From contig NZ_BJYT01000001.1 of assembly GCF_007991655.1 (NCBI RefSeq), positions 310,001 through 374,000 of the forward strand: a stretch of DNA of 64,000 nucleotides, given 5' to 3'. The position numbers were made by a program, and so were the translations under genes. The notes below the pieces were generated by a model. That model was not told the DNA's origin and searched no databases. It saw only the letters and a program-made list of their open reading frames with translations. The DNA is from Segetibacter aerophilus (GTDB taxonomy: Bacteria > Bacteroidota > Bacteroidia > Chitinophagales > Chitinophagaceae). Positions within the stretch are counted from its first letter, which is position 1. The number at the start of each line of letters is the position of its first letter. Positions 48,375 through 57,692 of this stretch are shown in pieces.

Positions 48375-48412
48375 TACTTGTGCCTTGCGCTGTTTTAGAT
48401 TACTTCCCAACT

Positions 48413-48499
48413 TTAGAATAGTAGTCTATAAATAAAAAAGCAGAGGCCAATAATCTCTTCAATAAATATTACCACTACACCTATAAAAACTTTTTTCAT
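48413..48499 (-). CDS. Possible 28-residue membrane micro-protein
   Basis: ATG AAA AAA opens a frame of 28 codons. The peptide MKKVFIGVVVIFIEEI... is a single hydrophobic helix with a Lys-rich start, ending FIYRLLF. Its codons show no compositional support, and there is no ribosome-binding site I trust. It could be a small transmembrane peptide or chance. Confidence 0.2.
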   Translation of the reverse strand: MKKVFIGVVVIFIEEIIGLCFFIYRLLF

Positions 48500-48743
48500 T
48501 ACTGTTTTTTATTCTGGGAAAAATCCACGATCTGGACACTTACTTGTAAAGATGCCTTTGTTGCCGATTAAGTTGCAATTAAATGATAAGAGTAGATAGA
48601 GGTTTGATTTTTAAAAGCTTCAATTTCTGCCATAAGACTTCTCTCGTTACCATTATACACTTGCTGTGGACGCACATTCTTAACAAAGAAAAATAATTGA
48701 AAAAATTTAAGGAAGCGTTGGGTAATCTAAAAAATTAGTTTAG

Positions 48744-48764
48744 CTTTGAATTTCAAAGTACTTT
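48744..48764. promoter_or_regulatory. Palindromic site, upstream copy
   Basis: CTTTGAA-T-TTCAAAG is a perfect 7+7 inverted repeat, followed by TACTTT (AAAGTACTTT is itself palindromic). It is a likely binding site for a dimeric regulator. Confidence 0.5.
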
Positions 48765-48786
48765 TAGTACCACAAATATTTATAAG

Positions 48787-48855
48787 ATGCAGCAACCAAT
48801 CATTACGAAATTTTCTTCGGCTCTGTACAAAAGCATAAAAGATGAATGGAAGTAA
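48787..48855 (+). CDS. Possible 22-residue leader-like ORF between the palindromes
   Basis: MQQPIITKFSSALYKSIKDE... ends after 22 codons with TAA. It lies between the two palindromic repeats, about 80 bp before the next gene. It may be a remnant of a duplicated 5' end, a leader peptide or chance. Confidence 0.2.
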   Translation: MQQPIITKFSSALYKSIKDEWK

Positions 48856-48879
48856 TATTTATATTTTTTTGCCGCTATA

Positions 48880-48900
48880 CTTTGAAATTCAAAGCACTTT
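48880..48900. promoter_or_regulatory. Palindromic site, gene-proximal copy
   Basis: CTTTGAA-A-TTCAAAG, again a perfect 7+7 inverted repeat, followed by CACTTT. 19 of 21 bases equal the copy at 48744, 136 bp upstream. It lies 38 bp before the ATG of the membrane-protein gene, where an operator or activator site would sit. Confidence 0.55.
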
Positions 48901-48938
48901 AAACTACAGCAACTTTTATAATTTAAACAAGCAATCTT

Positions 48939-49274
48939 ATGACACACTCTGGTAATTCAACATCTCATCTCAATGAAGCTTCGTTAGTTAAGCGCATGCT
49001 GGTCGGCGCAGGCATTGGTTTATTACTGATCTCACTTTTTCTGTTTCCAGCAGGAAAACCCAACCCTGAATGGGGGAGGTTCTGGATGATAAGGCCGCTG
49101 ATTATTGTTCCATTAGCGGGAGCAATGGGAGGGTTGTGTAACTGCTTTATTCTTCAGTTTCACAAACGGGTTGGGGTAAATAAGGCGCTTGCTATCATCA
49201 TAAGCGTAATTGTATTTATTGTTGGATTATGGCTCGGAACCGTTTTAGGATTAGACGGAACAATGTGGGACTAA
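48939..49274 (+). CDS. Small membrane protein of unknown function (three to four helices)
   Basis: 111 residues: a polar start, then hydrophobic helices around 20-40 (LVGAGIGLLLISLFLF), 50-72 (PLIIVPLAGAMGGLCNCFIL) and 82-105 (ALAIIISVIVFIVGLWLGTVLG), with a conserved-looking WGRFWMIRPL between. Relatives in Chitinophagaceae are often labelled KefB-like potassium transporter, but it lacks the KefB fold and is far too short, so I reject that name. It lies 48 bp before the DUF4153 gene and is probably co-transcribed with it from the palindrome-bearing promoter region. Confidence 0.7.
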   Translation: MTHSGNSTSHLNEASLVKRMLVGAGIGLLLISLFLFPAGKPNPEWGRFWMIRPLIIVPLAGAMGGLCNCFILQFHKRVGVNKALAIIISVIVFIVGLWLGTVLGLDGTMWD

Positions 49275-49322
49275 GCCCGTGATCATAGTAATACTATTTA
49301 AAACAAGTATAAGCAATACACA

Positions 49323-50567
49323 ATGAGAGACGAGATACTCAAATATAAAGATGACCCAAAGCAGCTCGAGAAGCTGTTTAGAACCAATAAGACGCTTTTT
49401 AAAAAAGAGTTCAATGCCCAATACGACGAACTTAAAGGCAACACTTTGGCTGATTTTTGGAATGAAAGGCTGAATCATGAAAATGATGAGATTAGCTGGG
49501 GCTCGGGGAAAGAACTATTATTTGTGCTCGTCGCTTGCCTGGTGGCAGGTATCATTGCCAAGCTACCCGCACTTTTCAACTTGCAAGAAGAAGATTTTTA
49601 CCGGAGAAATGTTGGTTTTATCATATTCCCTGTATTGTCAGCATACTTTGCCTGGAAGAATAATTTGTCGCTCGGTAAAAGTCTTTTTATTGCCGTAGCA
49701 TTCCTTGCCAGCTCTGTTTTTATCAATTTTCTTCCCAACGAAAACAAGAGCGACACACTAATTTTATCGTGTATTCACTTGCTATTATTTTTATGGTCGG
49801 TACTTGGTTTTGCATTTGTTGGTGGGTCGCGCAATGACAATGAGAAGCGGCTTGGTTTCTTAAAGTTTAATGGTGATCTCGTAGTCATGACGGCCCTCAT
49901 TCTAATCGCCGGCGGCATTATGACCGGCATTACTATCGGTCTGTTTTCGCTAATAGGTTTCAATATCGAGAAAGTATATTTCGAGTATGTTGGAATTTTC
50001 GGTCTTGCTTCCGCACCTATTGTAGGCACTTACCTTACGCAAACCAACCCGCAGCTCGTTGGTAGAGTTTCTCCTGTGATCGCCAAAATTTTCAGCCCTT
50101 TAGTATTAGTGATGCTGGTAATTTACCTGGTTGCGATGATCTACTCCCAAAAAGATCCATACAACGACCGTGAATTTTTACTTGTTTTTAATGCCCTATT
50201 ACTTGGTGTGATGGCAATTATTTTCTTTTCCATCGCAGAAGGATCAAAGACAACTAAAAGCCAAACAGAGACTTGGATACTTTTCTTTCTTTCTATTGTA
50301 ACAATCGTTGTTAACGGCATAGCATTGTCTGCCATCTTATTTCGGATTACAGATGGAGGAATTACTCCAAACAGGGCGGCAGTGTTAGGTGGCAACGTGT
50401 TAATTCTAATTAATCTTTTATTGGTAACAGGGCAACTGTACCGTGTACTTTCTAAAAAGGCTCCAATTGATGGGGTTGGGAAAGTAATAGCATCTTACCT
50501 GCCCGTCTACATTGTGTGGGCTGTAATCGTAACCTTCATATTCCCGCTGATTTTTGGGTTTAAATAG
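49323..50567 (+). CDS. DUF4153 multi-pass membrane protein
   Basis: 414 residues. A soluble, charged N-terminus of about 55 residues (DEILKYKDDPKQLEKLFRTN, LADFWNERL) is followed by about ten to eleven transmembrane helices from LLFVLVACLVAGIIAKLP onward, ending WAVIVTFIFPLIFGFK. This layout and length fit DUF4153, a poorly characterised inner-membrane family common in Bacteroidota. It is the second gene of a two-gene unit with the 111-residue membrane protein. No catalytic motif is visible. Confidence 0.85.
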   Translation: MRDEILKYKDDPKQLEKLFRTNKTLFKKEFNAQYDELKGNTLADFWNERLNHENDEISWGSGKELLFVLVACLVAGIIAKLPALFNLQEEDFYRRNVGFIIFPVLSAYFAWKNNLSLGKSLFIAVAFLASSVFINFLPNENKSDTLILSCIHLLLFLWSVLGFAFVGGSRNDNEKRLGFLKFNGDLVVMTALILIAGGIMTGITIGLFSLIGFNIEKVYFEYVGIFGLASAPIVGTYLTQTNPQLVGRVSPVIAKIFSPLVLVMLVIYLVAMIYSQKDPYNDREFLLVFNALLLGVMAIIFFSIAEGSKTTKSQTETWILFFLSIVTIVVNGIALSAILFRITDGGITPNRAAVLGGNVLILINLLLVTGQLYRVLSKKAPIDGVGKVIASYLPVYIVWAVIVTFIFPLIFGFK

Positions 50568-50937
50568 ACAGGTGTTTAAAGTCAAGAGCAGATATATGCG
50601 TGCTATCAAGTAACACTTAAAGCTTTGTCCCGTAGAGTTGTAGTACTTTTTAACAAGTGATCTGCAGGACCACTCTTATTACTCTAAAATCAATAAAATT
50701 TAATCGGGAATAAGTTCCACTAACGAACGTTTGTTTATCTGTTGCTGCCACAATTTTAAACATAATGGCGCAATACTTCCTGCCATTTATGCGTTGTTGA
50801 ATACCAAAAGGCATGAAAATCAGGAAAAAAGGTGTTGAATTTTAACGGCATGTCCTTTGTCAATGGTAGGCAAATCCTTAAAATAAATTTGGATGAAATG
50901 ATGATGCTGCCATTTTTTTTAATTAAAAATATGGTTT
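50568..50937. other. Intergenic region, nothing recognised
   Basis: 370 bp of AT-rich DNA without a supported gene, hairpin terminator or known RNA motif. The last 50 bp should carry the promoter of the next gene. Confidence 0.4.
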
Positions 50938-51378
50938 ATGAAGAAGGTTATTTTGATGTTAGTAGTTTTTCTAATTAGTGGTGCTGCAACTTTATATGGC
51001 AAAAAAATAAGACAAATTATTTTTGAAAAGCCCCAAAATAAGACGGTTCGTTTTTTAGTGTTTGCAGGCACTGATTATTCTGCTCCCATTTACAAAAAAG
51101 AAAAAGCTACGGTGTCCCTAACTATTTCACGGCTTACAAATGGCAAGGAAGAGATAGTTTGGCAGGAAGTTTTGGATAAAGGAAGCGTGCGAAATTTTCC
51201 TAACTATTCCAATGCGATGTACAGAGAGGTTTGTGTACACAACGTATTCGACAATAGAGAAACTTTAGTCGCTTACTATACGGTTTCTTATGCCTCCAGA
51301 AAATCACAGATGTCCTACGTTCAAGGGGAGGCCTTACCACAGGGTTCGGCATTAGATACTTTACAAGTTAAAATTTAA
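50938..51378 (+). CDS. Exported hypothetical protein
   Basis: 146 residues with a clean signal peptide (KKVILMLVVFLISGAATLYG). The mature part is beta-rich and basic (KTVRFLVFAGTDYSAPIY, ATVSLTISRLTNGKEEIVWQEV, ETLVAYYTVSYASRKSQMSY). I do not recognise a family. It is convergent with the large histidine kinase on the other strand, 102 bp away. It may be a small periplasmic or surface beta-sandwich protein. Confidence 0.65.
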   Translation: MKKVILMLVVFLISGAATLYGKKIRQIIFEKPQNKTVRFLVFAGTDYSAPIYKKEKATVSLTISRLTNGKEEIVWQEVLDKGSVRNFPNYSNAMYREVCVHNVFDNRETLVAYYTVSYASRKSQMSYVQGEALPQGSALDTLQVKI

Positions 51379-51480
51379 TTCTTGTCATTAGGCCAAAGTA
51401 GTTGCTACAAAAACTTCTGCTGAAACAGTGCCAGTACTATCCGCTCCAGTTACTTTTAAATCTTTCTGATCTAGTCAGTT

Positions 51481-54327
51481 TCAAACTATTGGCAGTAGGA
51501 TTTTAAAAGTAGCTCCTTCTCCGGGATTGCTTTCAGCAGCAATGTACCCGTTATGATTTTCCACCACTCTTTTCACAATGGCTAAGCCAACGCCTGAGCC
51601 GCTGTATTCCGCTTTTCCGTGCAGCCTTTGAAACATTCTAAAAATTCGCTCGGCATATTCTTGTTGAAACCCGATACCGTTATCCTGCACCTTGATTAGG
51701 TGATACCTATGATTTTTCTTTTCTAAGGGAAGGTCAAACGACGACGTTTCACCTGTTACGATCTCAGCAGTCACGGTAATGTGTGGCGTTATATTATTCT
51801 GACTATACTTTAGAGCATTTTGAATGAGATTATGAAAAAGCTGTTGTAGCTGCCTTTTATGTCCGTCAACTATTGGTAACTCTCCAATTTCAACAAATGC
51901 ACCTTTTTCTTCAATAGCAATTTCCAAATCATGAATTACTGTCTCCAATTTCTTATTAAGGTCAACTTTTTCAAGCAAGTCAATACCCATACTTATTTGA
52001 GAGTAATCTAAAAGATCGTCTATCAACAAACTCATTCTATGAGTTGCATCTTCTACCCGGTCAAACAAATTTTGCTGTTCATTACTTAGAGAACTGAAAC
52101 TTGATTTCAGCCGGCTATAAAATACTTGCATTTTTCTCACAGGTTCTTTCAAATCGTGCGAGGCGGCATGTGCAAACTCTTCGAGATTTGCATTAGATCG
52201 TTTCAGTTCTTCTATATGTTTTTCCAGTTGAAACTGAGCGGTTTTAAGGGGAGTGTGATCAGTAAAAGTAACCAGCACTTCCTCACCGACCTTGGTACTC
52301 ATTAGGTCGAGGTATAAGTCATGTCCGTCTACGTTATAATGTATGTCCTGCCGCTGTGTTTCTCCAGTTATAAAAGTCTTCTTATACATTTCAAACGTCC
52401 CATTGCCTATATATCCGGGAAACCATGTACTGCCTAATGCTCCAGCTAGTACTTCGGGAGTTTGCCCTACGTATGCTGCAAAGTTTGCGTTGGTAATTAC
52501 AAAACGAAAATCTACGATTTCACGAGCGTCATTATAAACGGGTGAAAAAGTAAACATACCAGATTGTGCAGCATTAAAAACAGCAGCTAGCCTCTTAACT
52601 GTCTGCCTGATTTCCAGTTCCGCTTTTTTAATGGTAGTTACGTCGGTAAAAACATTAATCAGGCTATCCTCGTTCATCTTAGCAACAGATAATTCGAGCC
52701 ATTTCTCTGTAGGCTCAAAATAATATTGCATGATAAAGGGCTCGCCTGTTGTAAGGGTCTCAAGGGCTTTTTTGAAAATTGGGCTCGTTAAAATATTAGG
52801 ATCATTTTCGGAAATTTTGTTGTCAAGCATCTGGTCTAAGGGCATACCTACATACTTCTCAGACATTGCATTAGCTATGATCGTTCTTCCATCAATCACA
52901 TCACCCGAATCATTACGAATTACTTCGGTTACCGTTATGCCACTAGGCGAGTATTTCATAATGTTATCCAGTAAGTTCCGTTGCTCTTCAATTTGCAGGC
53001 TCGCTAACTTTTGTTCGGTGATGTCGCGAATTGTAACTACCACAGTTTCCTTATCAGTAGGAACAATCACATAGTCATACCAGTTACTAATACCAGTTGT
53101 TACAAAATGTGTTACATCATGTACTGGTCTACCTGTTTCAAGAACTTCACAAAAAAGCTGGAAAAAGCCGTTTGTTTTATTCTCCGGAATTATTGCCAAC
53201 ATGGAAGCTCCAATAACTTCTTCTGAAGAAAGCTGCAGGGGGGCAGTGATGTTTTTGTTCGCGAACAAGTAACGGAAATCAACAATTTCTTCTTCACTAT
53301 TACGGACTGCTTTTAGCGCGTAGATGCCGTTAAAGGAGGCATTTAGAATACTATCTACTAATAGTTTTTGCTGTTCCAGGTCAGCAGTTCGTTCTTCCAC
53401 TCTTTGCTGTAATGTGCTTTCACTTTGTTCCAGCTTTTTTCTGGTAAGGGCTTGCTCCGTTACGTTGTGAGCTACGCAAAATATACTGCTGATTTCTGCA
53501 GCTGAAGCATTTTCGTAATAGGGTTTGAAAACCAAATCGAAATAGCGCAGTTCCCTTACTTCGTTAATCAACAAGGTGGCAGGGAAGGCTGCAATAGAAT
53601 AAGGCTTACCTGTCAACCTAACGTTTTCTAATATCGCAATTAATCCCTGCGAGTCTGCTTCGGGTAGTGCTTCAAGTATGGGTTTTCCTATGATGGCAGA
53701 AGTTCGGCCAAGAAAAAGTAGCATGTTTTCGTTGGCAAAATCGAATATATAATCAGGGCCGCGAACAATACAGATTGCTACGGGAGCTTGCGTAAACAAA
53801 TGACGAAGGTGCTGCTCTCGATTTTTAATCCTTTCAGTTGCAAGTACTTTTTCTGTTGTTTCAGTAACCACACAAAACACCCCTCCGACTTCTCCTGACG
53901 AAAGAAAAACGGGGCTGTGGGAGTAGGTAAAATAAGCAGCCTCAACGTAACCATGCCTGTTAATTTCCAGCAGTTGATCTTCTGCCAGTGTAGCCTGTTT
54001 TTTATCAAACACTTCTTTAACCATGGGCTTTACTTCTGCCCATACTTCACTCCATACTTCATGTCCTTTGCCTCCTAATGCCTGCGGATGTTTTTTACCT
54101 GCAATTGGCAAATAGGCATCGTTGTAAAACATAACGGTATCTTCTCCCCACCACAGAAACATTGGGAAGCGTGAAGCCAACAGCAGACTAATTGTATTAC
54201 GTAAAGTCTCAGGCCAGGTGTCAGGTAAACCAAGGGGCGAAGTGCTCCAATCCTTCGAACGCATAAGTGCGCCCACCTCACCTCCGCCATTTAAATTCAT
54301 CAGCCAATCAGATCCTGTTACTTGCAT
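51481..54327 (-). CDS. Multi-PAS sensor histidine kinase
   Basis: About 948 residues from Met at 54327. The frame opens at 54381, but the first 18 residues are unlike the paralogue. The protein starts with a module shared with the kinase at 57693-59384 (GGGEVGALMRSKDWSTSPLG, FPMFLWWGEDTVMFYNDAY), then about four PAS domains (for instance from LFTQAPVAICIVRGPDYIF, ILNASFNGIYAL, IMKYSPSGITVTEV and VFNAAQSGMFTF). A HisKA helix carries the phospho-acceptor His in FAHAASHDLKEPVRKM. The HATPase has QLFHNLIQNALKYS, DNGIGF and GSGVGLAIVKRV. It has no transmembrane helix or receiver domain, so it is a soluble kinase whose response regulator is encoded elsewhere. PAS domains suggest sensing of redox, light or small ligands, but no cofactor can be assigned. 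Confidence 0.9.
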   Translation of the reverse strand: MQVTGSDWLMNLNGGGEVGALMRSKDWSTSPLGLPDTWPETLRNTISLLLASRFPMFLWWGEDTVMFYNDAYLPIAGKKHPQALGGKGHEVWSEVWAEVKPMVKEVFDKKQATLAEDQLLEINRHGYVEAAYFTYSHSPVFLSSGEVGGVFCVVTETTEKVLATERIKNREQHLRHLFTQAPVAICIVRGPDYIFDFANENMLLFLGRTSAIIGKPILEALPEADSQGLIAILENVRLTGKPYSIAAFPATLLINEVRELRYFDLVFKPYYENASAAEISSIFCVAHNVTEQALTRKKLEQSESTLQQRVEERTADLEQQKLLVDSILNASFNGIYALKAVRNSEEEIVDFRYLFANKNITAPLQLSSEEVIGASMLAIIPENKTNGFFQLFCEVLETGRPVHDVTHFVTTGISNWYDYVIVPTDKETVVVTIRDITEQKLASLQIEEQRNLLDNIMKYSPSGITVTEVIRNDSGDVIDGRTIIANAMSEKYVGMPLDQMLDNKISENDPNILTSPIFKKALETLTTGEPFIMQYYFEPTEKWLELSVAKMNEDSLINVFTDVTTIKKAELEIRQTVKRLAAVFNAAQSGMFTFSPVYNDAREIVDFRFVITNANFAAYVGQTPEVLAGALGSTWFPGYIGNGTFEMYKKTFITGETQRQDIHYNVDGHDLYLDLMSTKVGEEVLVTFTDHTPLKTAQFQLEKHIEELKRSNANLEEFAHAASHDLKEPVRKMQVFYSRLKSSFSSLSNEQQNLFDRVEDATHRMSLLIDDLLDYSQISMGIDLLEKVDLNKKLETVIHDLEIAIEEKGAFVEIGELPIVDGHKRQLQQLFHNLIQNALKYSQNNITPHITVTAEIVTGETSSFDLPLEKKNHRYHLIKVQDNGIGFQQEYAERIFRMFQRLHGKAEYSGSGVGLAIVKRVVENHNGYIAAESNPGEGATFKILLPIV

Positions 54328-54524
54328 TAATACAACGATTACTGTTAAATTCAAATGTAGAGATATTATGTATCCCATCATTAAAAAACAGCAAGTCGCA
54401 TCCTATATCAAGCGTAAAAATGGCGCATTTTATCAAGGTAAGGCTACGTGTAACCTCTATGAAGTTTTAAGTATTTTGAGGCACCTTTTCGTTTTTCTAA
54501 ATAATGGTACCAGAAGATCGATAG

Positions 54525-55685
54525 CTAGATGTATTTCAACCACCACTCTTTATGCTTTGCTTTATACTGACCGAACCACTTGCAAGGCCTGTATAAAATG
54601 GCTACGACACCTACCCAAATTAAATAAATAGCAGAAAGAGGTAGACCGGTCTGTAACCCTTTAGGTCTGCCAAATGTTCCTGAAGCAAACTCCATCTGGT
54701 CTAAATGAACGCCTTGTAAAAGCAGGATACCTAACAGGATAAAATGAATGAGGAAAAAGTGAACAAGAAAATAAAATAGCGGCACTTTTCCGTAGACAGA
54801 AAGCACATCTGTTAACCTGCCTTTTGCCCCTTCGGACAAGGCAAGAAACAAGAACATAGTGCCTAAAGTGATGAGGCAGAAAACCAGGGATGGCGGATAC
54901 TTAGTAACATTCATAAAAGATAAAAATGTAAAGACTGCATTTTTTTGTGAGGACCAAGGAACTGAGTCGCCGTACACATTTATAAAACGAACAAGAACAA
55001 ACAACAAAATAGCAGCACTTCCAATTTTTAAAAACAGTGTTTTTCTTCTCGGTTCGGGCAATTCAAAAAACCTTCCTAATGCAAAGCCTGCAAGCATAAT
55101 ACCCAGCCATGGTATAGGAGGATAAGCCATCACAAATACTCTATTAGAAAAGGGAAATGCAGCAGGTGCAAAGAAAGGCGTAAGTACCTTTTTTAGTAAA
55201 GATGTTTCCCCTAAAGGAATAATAGGAGAGAGGTTATGTAAAAAGATAATAGCCAGCCCGATAATGGCAATGGTGCGTAATGATAACTTCAGCAACAATG
55301 AAAGAATGATAAAGCCTACGCCAATGGTAGCAATTACTTCGAAAATGAGCGTATGGTAACCAACGTCGAAGAACAACCCTAAGTTGACAACAAGAAATTC
55401 AAGCAATACCAGGTATAAGCCACGCTTTAAAAGAAAGTTCCTGCTCTTTACCAGGTTGTTGTCTTTGCGGAAAGAAAGGTATGCGGATGTGCCTGCAAGA
55501 AAAACGAATGTGGGAGCACATAAGTAAGTAATCCAACGGGTGAAGAATAAAACAGGAGTCGTGGTGGCTAAATTTGTAGGACTTTCGGCAATGGAATCTA
55601 CATGTATCAGGTCACGAACATGATCAAGAGCCATAATTATCATTACCAGTCCTCTTGTAAAATCTATACTATTAATTCGTTTCAT
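54525..55685 (-). CDS. DUF1624 / heparan-alpha-glucosaminide N-acetyltransferase-like membrane protein
   Basis: 386 residues and about ten transmembrane helices. The N-terminal motif RINSIDFTRGLVMIIMALDHVRD, with its Asp and His, is the hallmark of the DUF1624/HGSNAT-like acyltransferase family. It is followed by LCAPTFVFLAGTSAYL, and WLGIMLAGFALGRFFE is also typical. Members transfer acyl groups to sugars across the membrane, or are uncharacterised. The cargo is unknown here. It is followed on the same strand by nothing close, and preceded by a GNAT gene. Confidence 0.85.
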   Translation of the reverse strand: MKRINSIDFTRGLVMIIMALDHVRDLIHVDSIAESPTNLATTTPVLFFTRWITYLCAPTFVFLAGTSAYLSFRKDNNLVKSRNFLLKRGLYLVLLEFLVVNLGLFFDVGYHTLIFEVIATIGVGFIILSLLLKLSLRTIAIIGLAIIFLHNLSPIIPLGETSLLKKVLTPFFAPAAFPFSNRVFVMAYPPIPWLGIMLAGFALGRFFELPEPRRKTLFLKIGSAAILLFVLVRFINVYGDSVPWSSQKNAVFTFLSFMNVTKYPPSLVFCLITLGTMFLFLALSEGAKGRLTDVLSVYGKVPLFYFLVHFFLIHFILLGILLLQGVHLDQMEFASGTFGRPKGLQTGLPLSAIYLIWVGVVAILYRPCKWFGQYKAKHKEWWLKYI

Positions 55686-55731
55686 ATTTACTACTTAGTT
55701 CTAAAAAGATTTGGCGGATAGGTAGGGTTAG

Positions 55732-56196
55732 CTAGGTACTTTCTGTCGTCGTATTATCCCAACTGTAATAGTTATGTTCGTTATCCAATAAAGAACCCGC
55801 CGCGGGGTAGAGCCTGTTTCCAATACTATTCTCTTTGCTTGTTTCTAGCGTTAGTCCACAAGCGTTTGTTGACTTGCAAAGTTCTTTTGCCCTCTCGATC
55901 AGTTTTTTCGAATACCCGTTACCTCTGTGATGCTCGTCCACATACAAATCGTTTAACAGCCATAACCTTCGCATGCGAGTCGATGAAAACAGCGGATATA
56001 GCTGAACAAATCCGACGGCGACATTTTCTTTGCTAAAACAAATAAATATTTCAGATTCATTATTTGTAATGCGCGAAAAGAGAAACTTTCTTGCGTTTTC
56101 AAGGTCCGAAGCTTTTTTATAGAATATTCTGTAATTATCAAATAAGGTTGCTAAAACTTCCAAATCTTCTATTGATGCTTTTCTTATTTCCGCCAT
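55732..56196 (-). CDS. GNAT-family N-acetyltransferase
   Basis: 154 residues. GNAT fold: a beta-alpha start (IRKASIEDLEVLATLFDNYR), strand IFICFSKENVAVGFVQLYP, the acetyl-CoA pyrophosphate loop in DLYVDEHHRGNGYSKKLIERA (R/H-x-x-G-x-G), and the later GLTLETSKENSIGNRLYPAAG. It transfers an acetyl group from acetyl-CoA to an amine. The substrate is unknown; small-molecule and protein acetylation are both possible. It lies 47 bp upstream of the DUF1624 gene on the same strand, suggesting a two-gene transcript. Confidence 0.9.
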   Translation of the reverse strand: MAEIRKASIEDLEVLATLFDNYRIFYKKASDLENARKFLFSRITNNESEIFICFSKENVAVGFVQLYPLFSSTRMRRLWLLNDLYVDEHHRGNGYSKKLIERAKELCKSTNACGLTLETSKENSIGNRLYPAAGSLLDNEHNYYSWDNTTTEST

Positions 56197-56256
56197 CGTA
56201 TTAATTTTTGCGCCGCTTTAAATGTTTACTTATAACAAATGAAATTGTAAGTGAAT

Positions 56257-57060
56257 TTATTTTTGTGAATATGAAAAAGATTTTTTTGTCGGATAAATAA
56301 GCAGGGTGTTTTTTACCGTTACTAAATCTGCCATGTCCGTTTCTTGTTGATCATTCATCTCTGATTTAAGCGCTTTCATTTTAGTGCGATACTCCAGTTC
56401 GTCTTTGTAAAAACTAATTTGCACCAATAGATTTTTATCCTGGAAAACAGGCAAAGCTGGAAAATCATTTATAGATGTTTCGCTCACCCAAAACGAAGTA
56501 TTTTCAATATTGGCTTTGCTTAACATATAGCTATACTGCTTCTTAACAAACTCGATCAATTTATCAAGCTTAGTGTTAGAAATATAGAAGTCAATAACAG
56601 CAAAGCCTTTTTGTCTTCCAAACCAGTTGGAATTGAAGCTTGCTTCGTTCGTACTGTCTGATATATTCAACGGCTTTAAAAGGTGTACGTTGTCGTTGTT
56701 TAGTATCATCGAATTAGCTGTACTTCTATTTTGCTTCCAAATGATACTTGTATAAAAATCGTTCAAAGCTTTGTTTCTTGATGCCATGCTTTCGAAGCCC
56801 CTGATCCAAAAAAAGTGGTTTTCAGCACCCTTCACCTTATACTGACCCAGCGTGCAACTACCTGCTTCTTGCTGTGAAATGATAAAATTGGCCTCAAACA
56901 AATTTGTGAAGTTTTCTCTTTGGCCAGGCCGCAAAAGATAGTTCCGTAGTTCTATCACTGCTAAGTTCTTATTGGCACTTAGTTCGTTCCTCAATTGACC
57001 AAACGTGATGAATGGGTAAACAATCAGCGTTAACAAAAGGGCCTTTTTCCAAATCTTCAT
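56257..57060 (-). CDS. Exported NIPSNAP-family protein
   Basis: 267 residues from Met at 57060 (MKIWKKALLLTLIVYPFITFG signal peptide). The frame is open to 57102, but the extra 14 residues would precede a normal signal. The NIPSNAP ferredoxin-like domain is recognisable in LAVIELRNYLLRPGQRENFTNLFE, GQYKVKGAENHFFWIRGF and ALNDFYTSIIWKQN, with a second copy-like half toward FAVIDFYISNTKLDKLIEF. Function is poorly defined. It is divergent from an Lrp/AsnC-type regulator 133 bp away, which may control it. Confidence 0.85.
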   Translation of the reverse strand: MKIWKKALLLTLIVYPFITFGQLRNELSANKNLAVIELRNYLLRPGQRENFTNLFEANFIISQQEAGSCTLGQYKVKGAENHFFWIRGFESMASRNKALNDFYTSIIWKQNRSTANSMILNNDNVHLLKPLNISDSTNEASFNSNWFGRQKGFAVIDFYISNTKLDKLIEFVKKQYSYMLSKANIENTSFWVSETSINDFPALPVFQDKNLLVQISFYKDELEYRTKMKALKSEMNDQQETDMADLVTVKNTLLIYPTKKSFSYSQK

Positions 57061-57193
57061 TGTATTTGTTTTATTAGAAATTGTAAGCAATTCATCTCGC
57101 AATAAGACGAGTTAAAGCTATTTGTACAAGCCATTTTTACCGCTTTATATTTCATGTTTTTTGACATGATTTACTTTACTTTCAATGTTTATT

Positions 57194-57655
57194 ATGGCAA
57201 AAGAACTTGTAAATAAAGGTTTGGATGATTTTAACTGGAAAATCTTACAGGAGCTACAAATGAATGCTCGCATTACGATTGTAGAAATTGGAAAAAGAAT
57301 TGGTTTGTCTGCACCGGCAGTAGCGGAACGGATTAAGAAATTGGAAGAAGAAGGTTACATAAAAGGTTACCGAACGGTTGTTGATTATGATAAGTTAGGT
57401 CTAAGTGTGCCCGTACTTATACACTATAAAGCGACAAAGATTTCTCATAGCGACATGATAAAAATGGTAGATAAAATGCCGGAAGTAATGGAGTGGTATG
57501 GCATTACTGGTACCCATTGTTCTATGCTAAAAGTCATCGTCGCCTCAACAAAAGAATTAGAAAATATTATAGAGCGGTTGCAGGAATTTGGAGAAACAAG
57601 TACGTCAATAATTTTGTCAAGCAATACTGATGCGAAGGTGGTGAGCAAGAAGTGA
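57194..57655 (+). CDS. Lrp/AsnC-family transcriptional regulator
   Basis: 153 residues from Met 57194 (an alternative start lies at 57185). The N-terminal winged-helix DNA-binding domain is LDDFNWKILQELQMNARITIVEIGKRIGLSAPAVAERIKKLEEEGYIKGY (start of the family signature). The C-terminal RAM effector domain runs from VPVLIHYKAT to SIILSSN. It binds DNA as a dimer or higher oligomer and responds to amino acids or similar ligands. It is divergent from the NIPSNAP gene; the 130-bp space between them is the most likely target. Confidence 0.93.
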   Translation: MAKELVNKGLDDFNWKILQELQMNARITIVEIGKRIGLSAPAVAERIKKLEEEGYIKGYRTVVDYDKLGLSVPVLIHYKATKISHSDMIKMVDKMPEVMEWYGITGTHCSMLKVIVASTKELENIIERLQEFGETSTSIILSSNTDAKVVSKK

Positions 57656-57692
57656 CCAGTCTCAATCGCGCCGCATTAATATAGTACCATTT

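Larger units (their letters stand above)
48375..48938. other. 564-bp region between haloperoxidase and membrane-protein genes
   Basis: It has no standard gene but does have structure: a 28-codon membrane-like micro-ORF on the minus strand (48413-48499), two near-identical 21-bp palindrome-containing repeats (48744 and 48880), and a 22-codon frame between them (48787-48855). Otherwise it is AT-rich. Confidence 0.5.

Noticed and set aside
48939-49274. KefB potassium transporter label
   Set aside because: At 111 residues with three to four helices it cannot be KefB. The name in databases is probably inherited without evidence.
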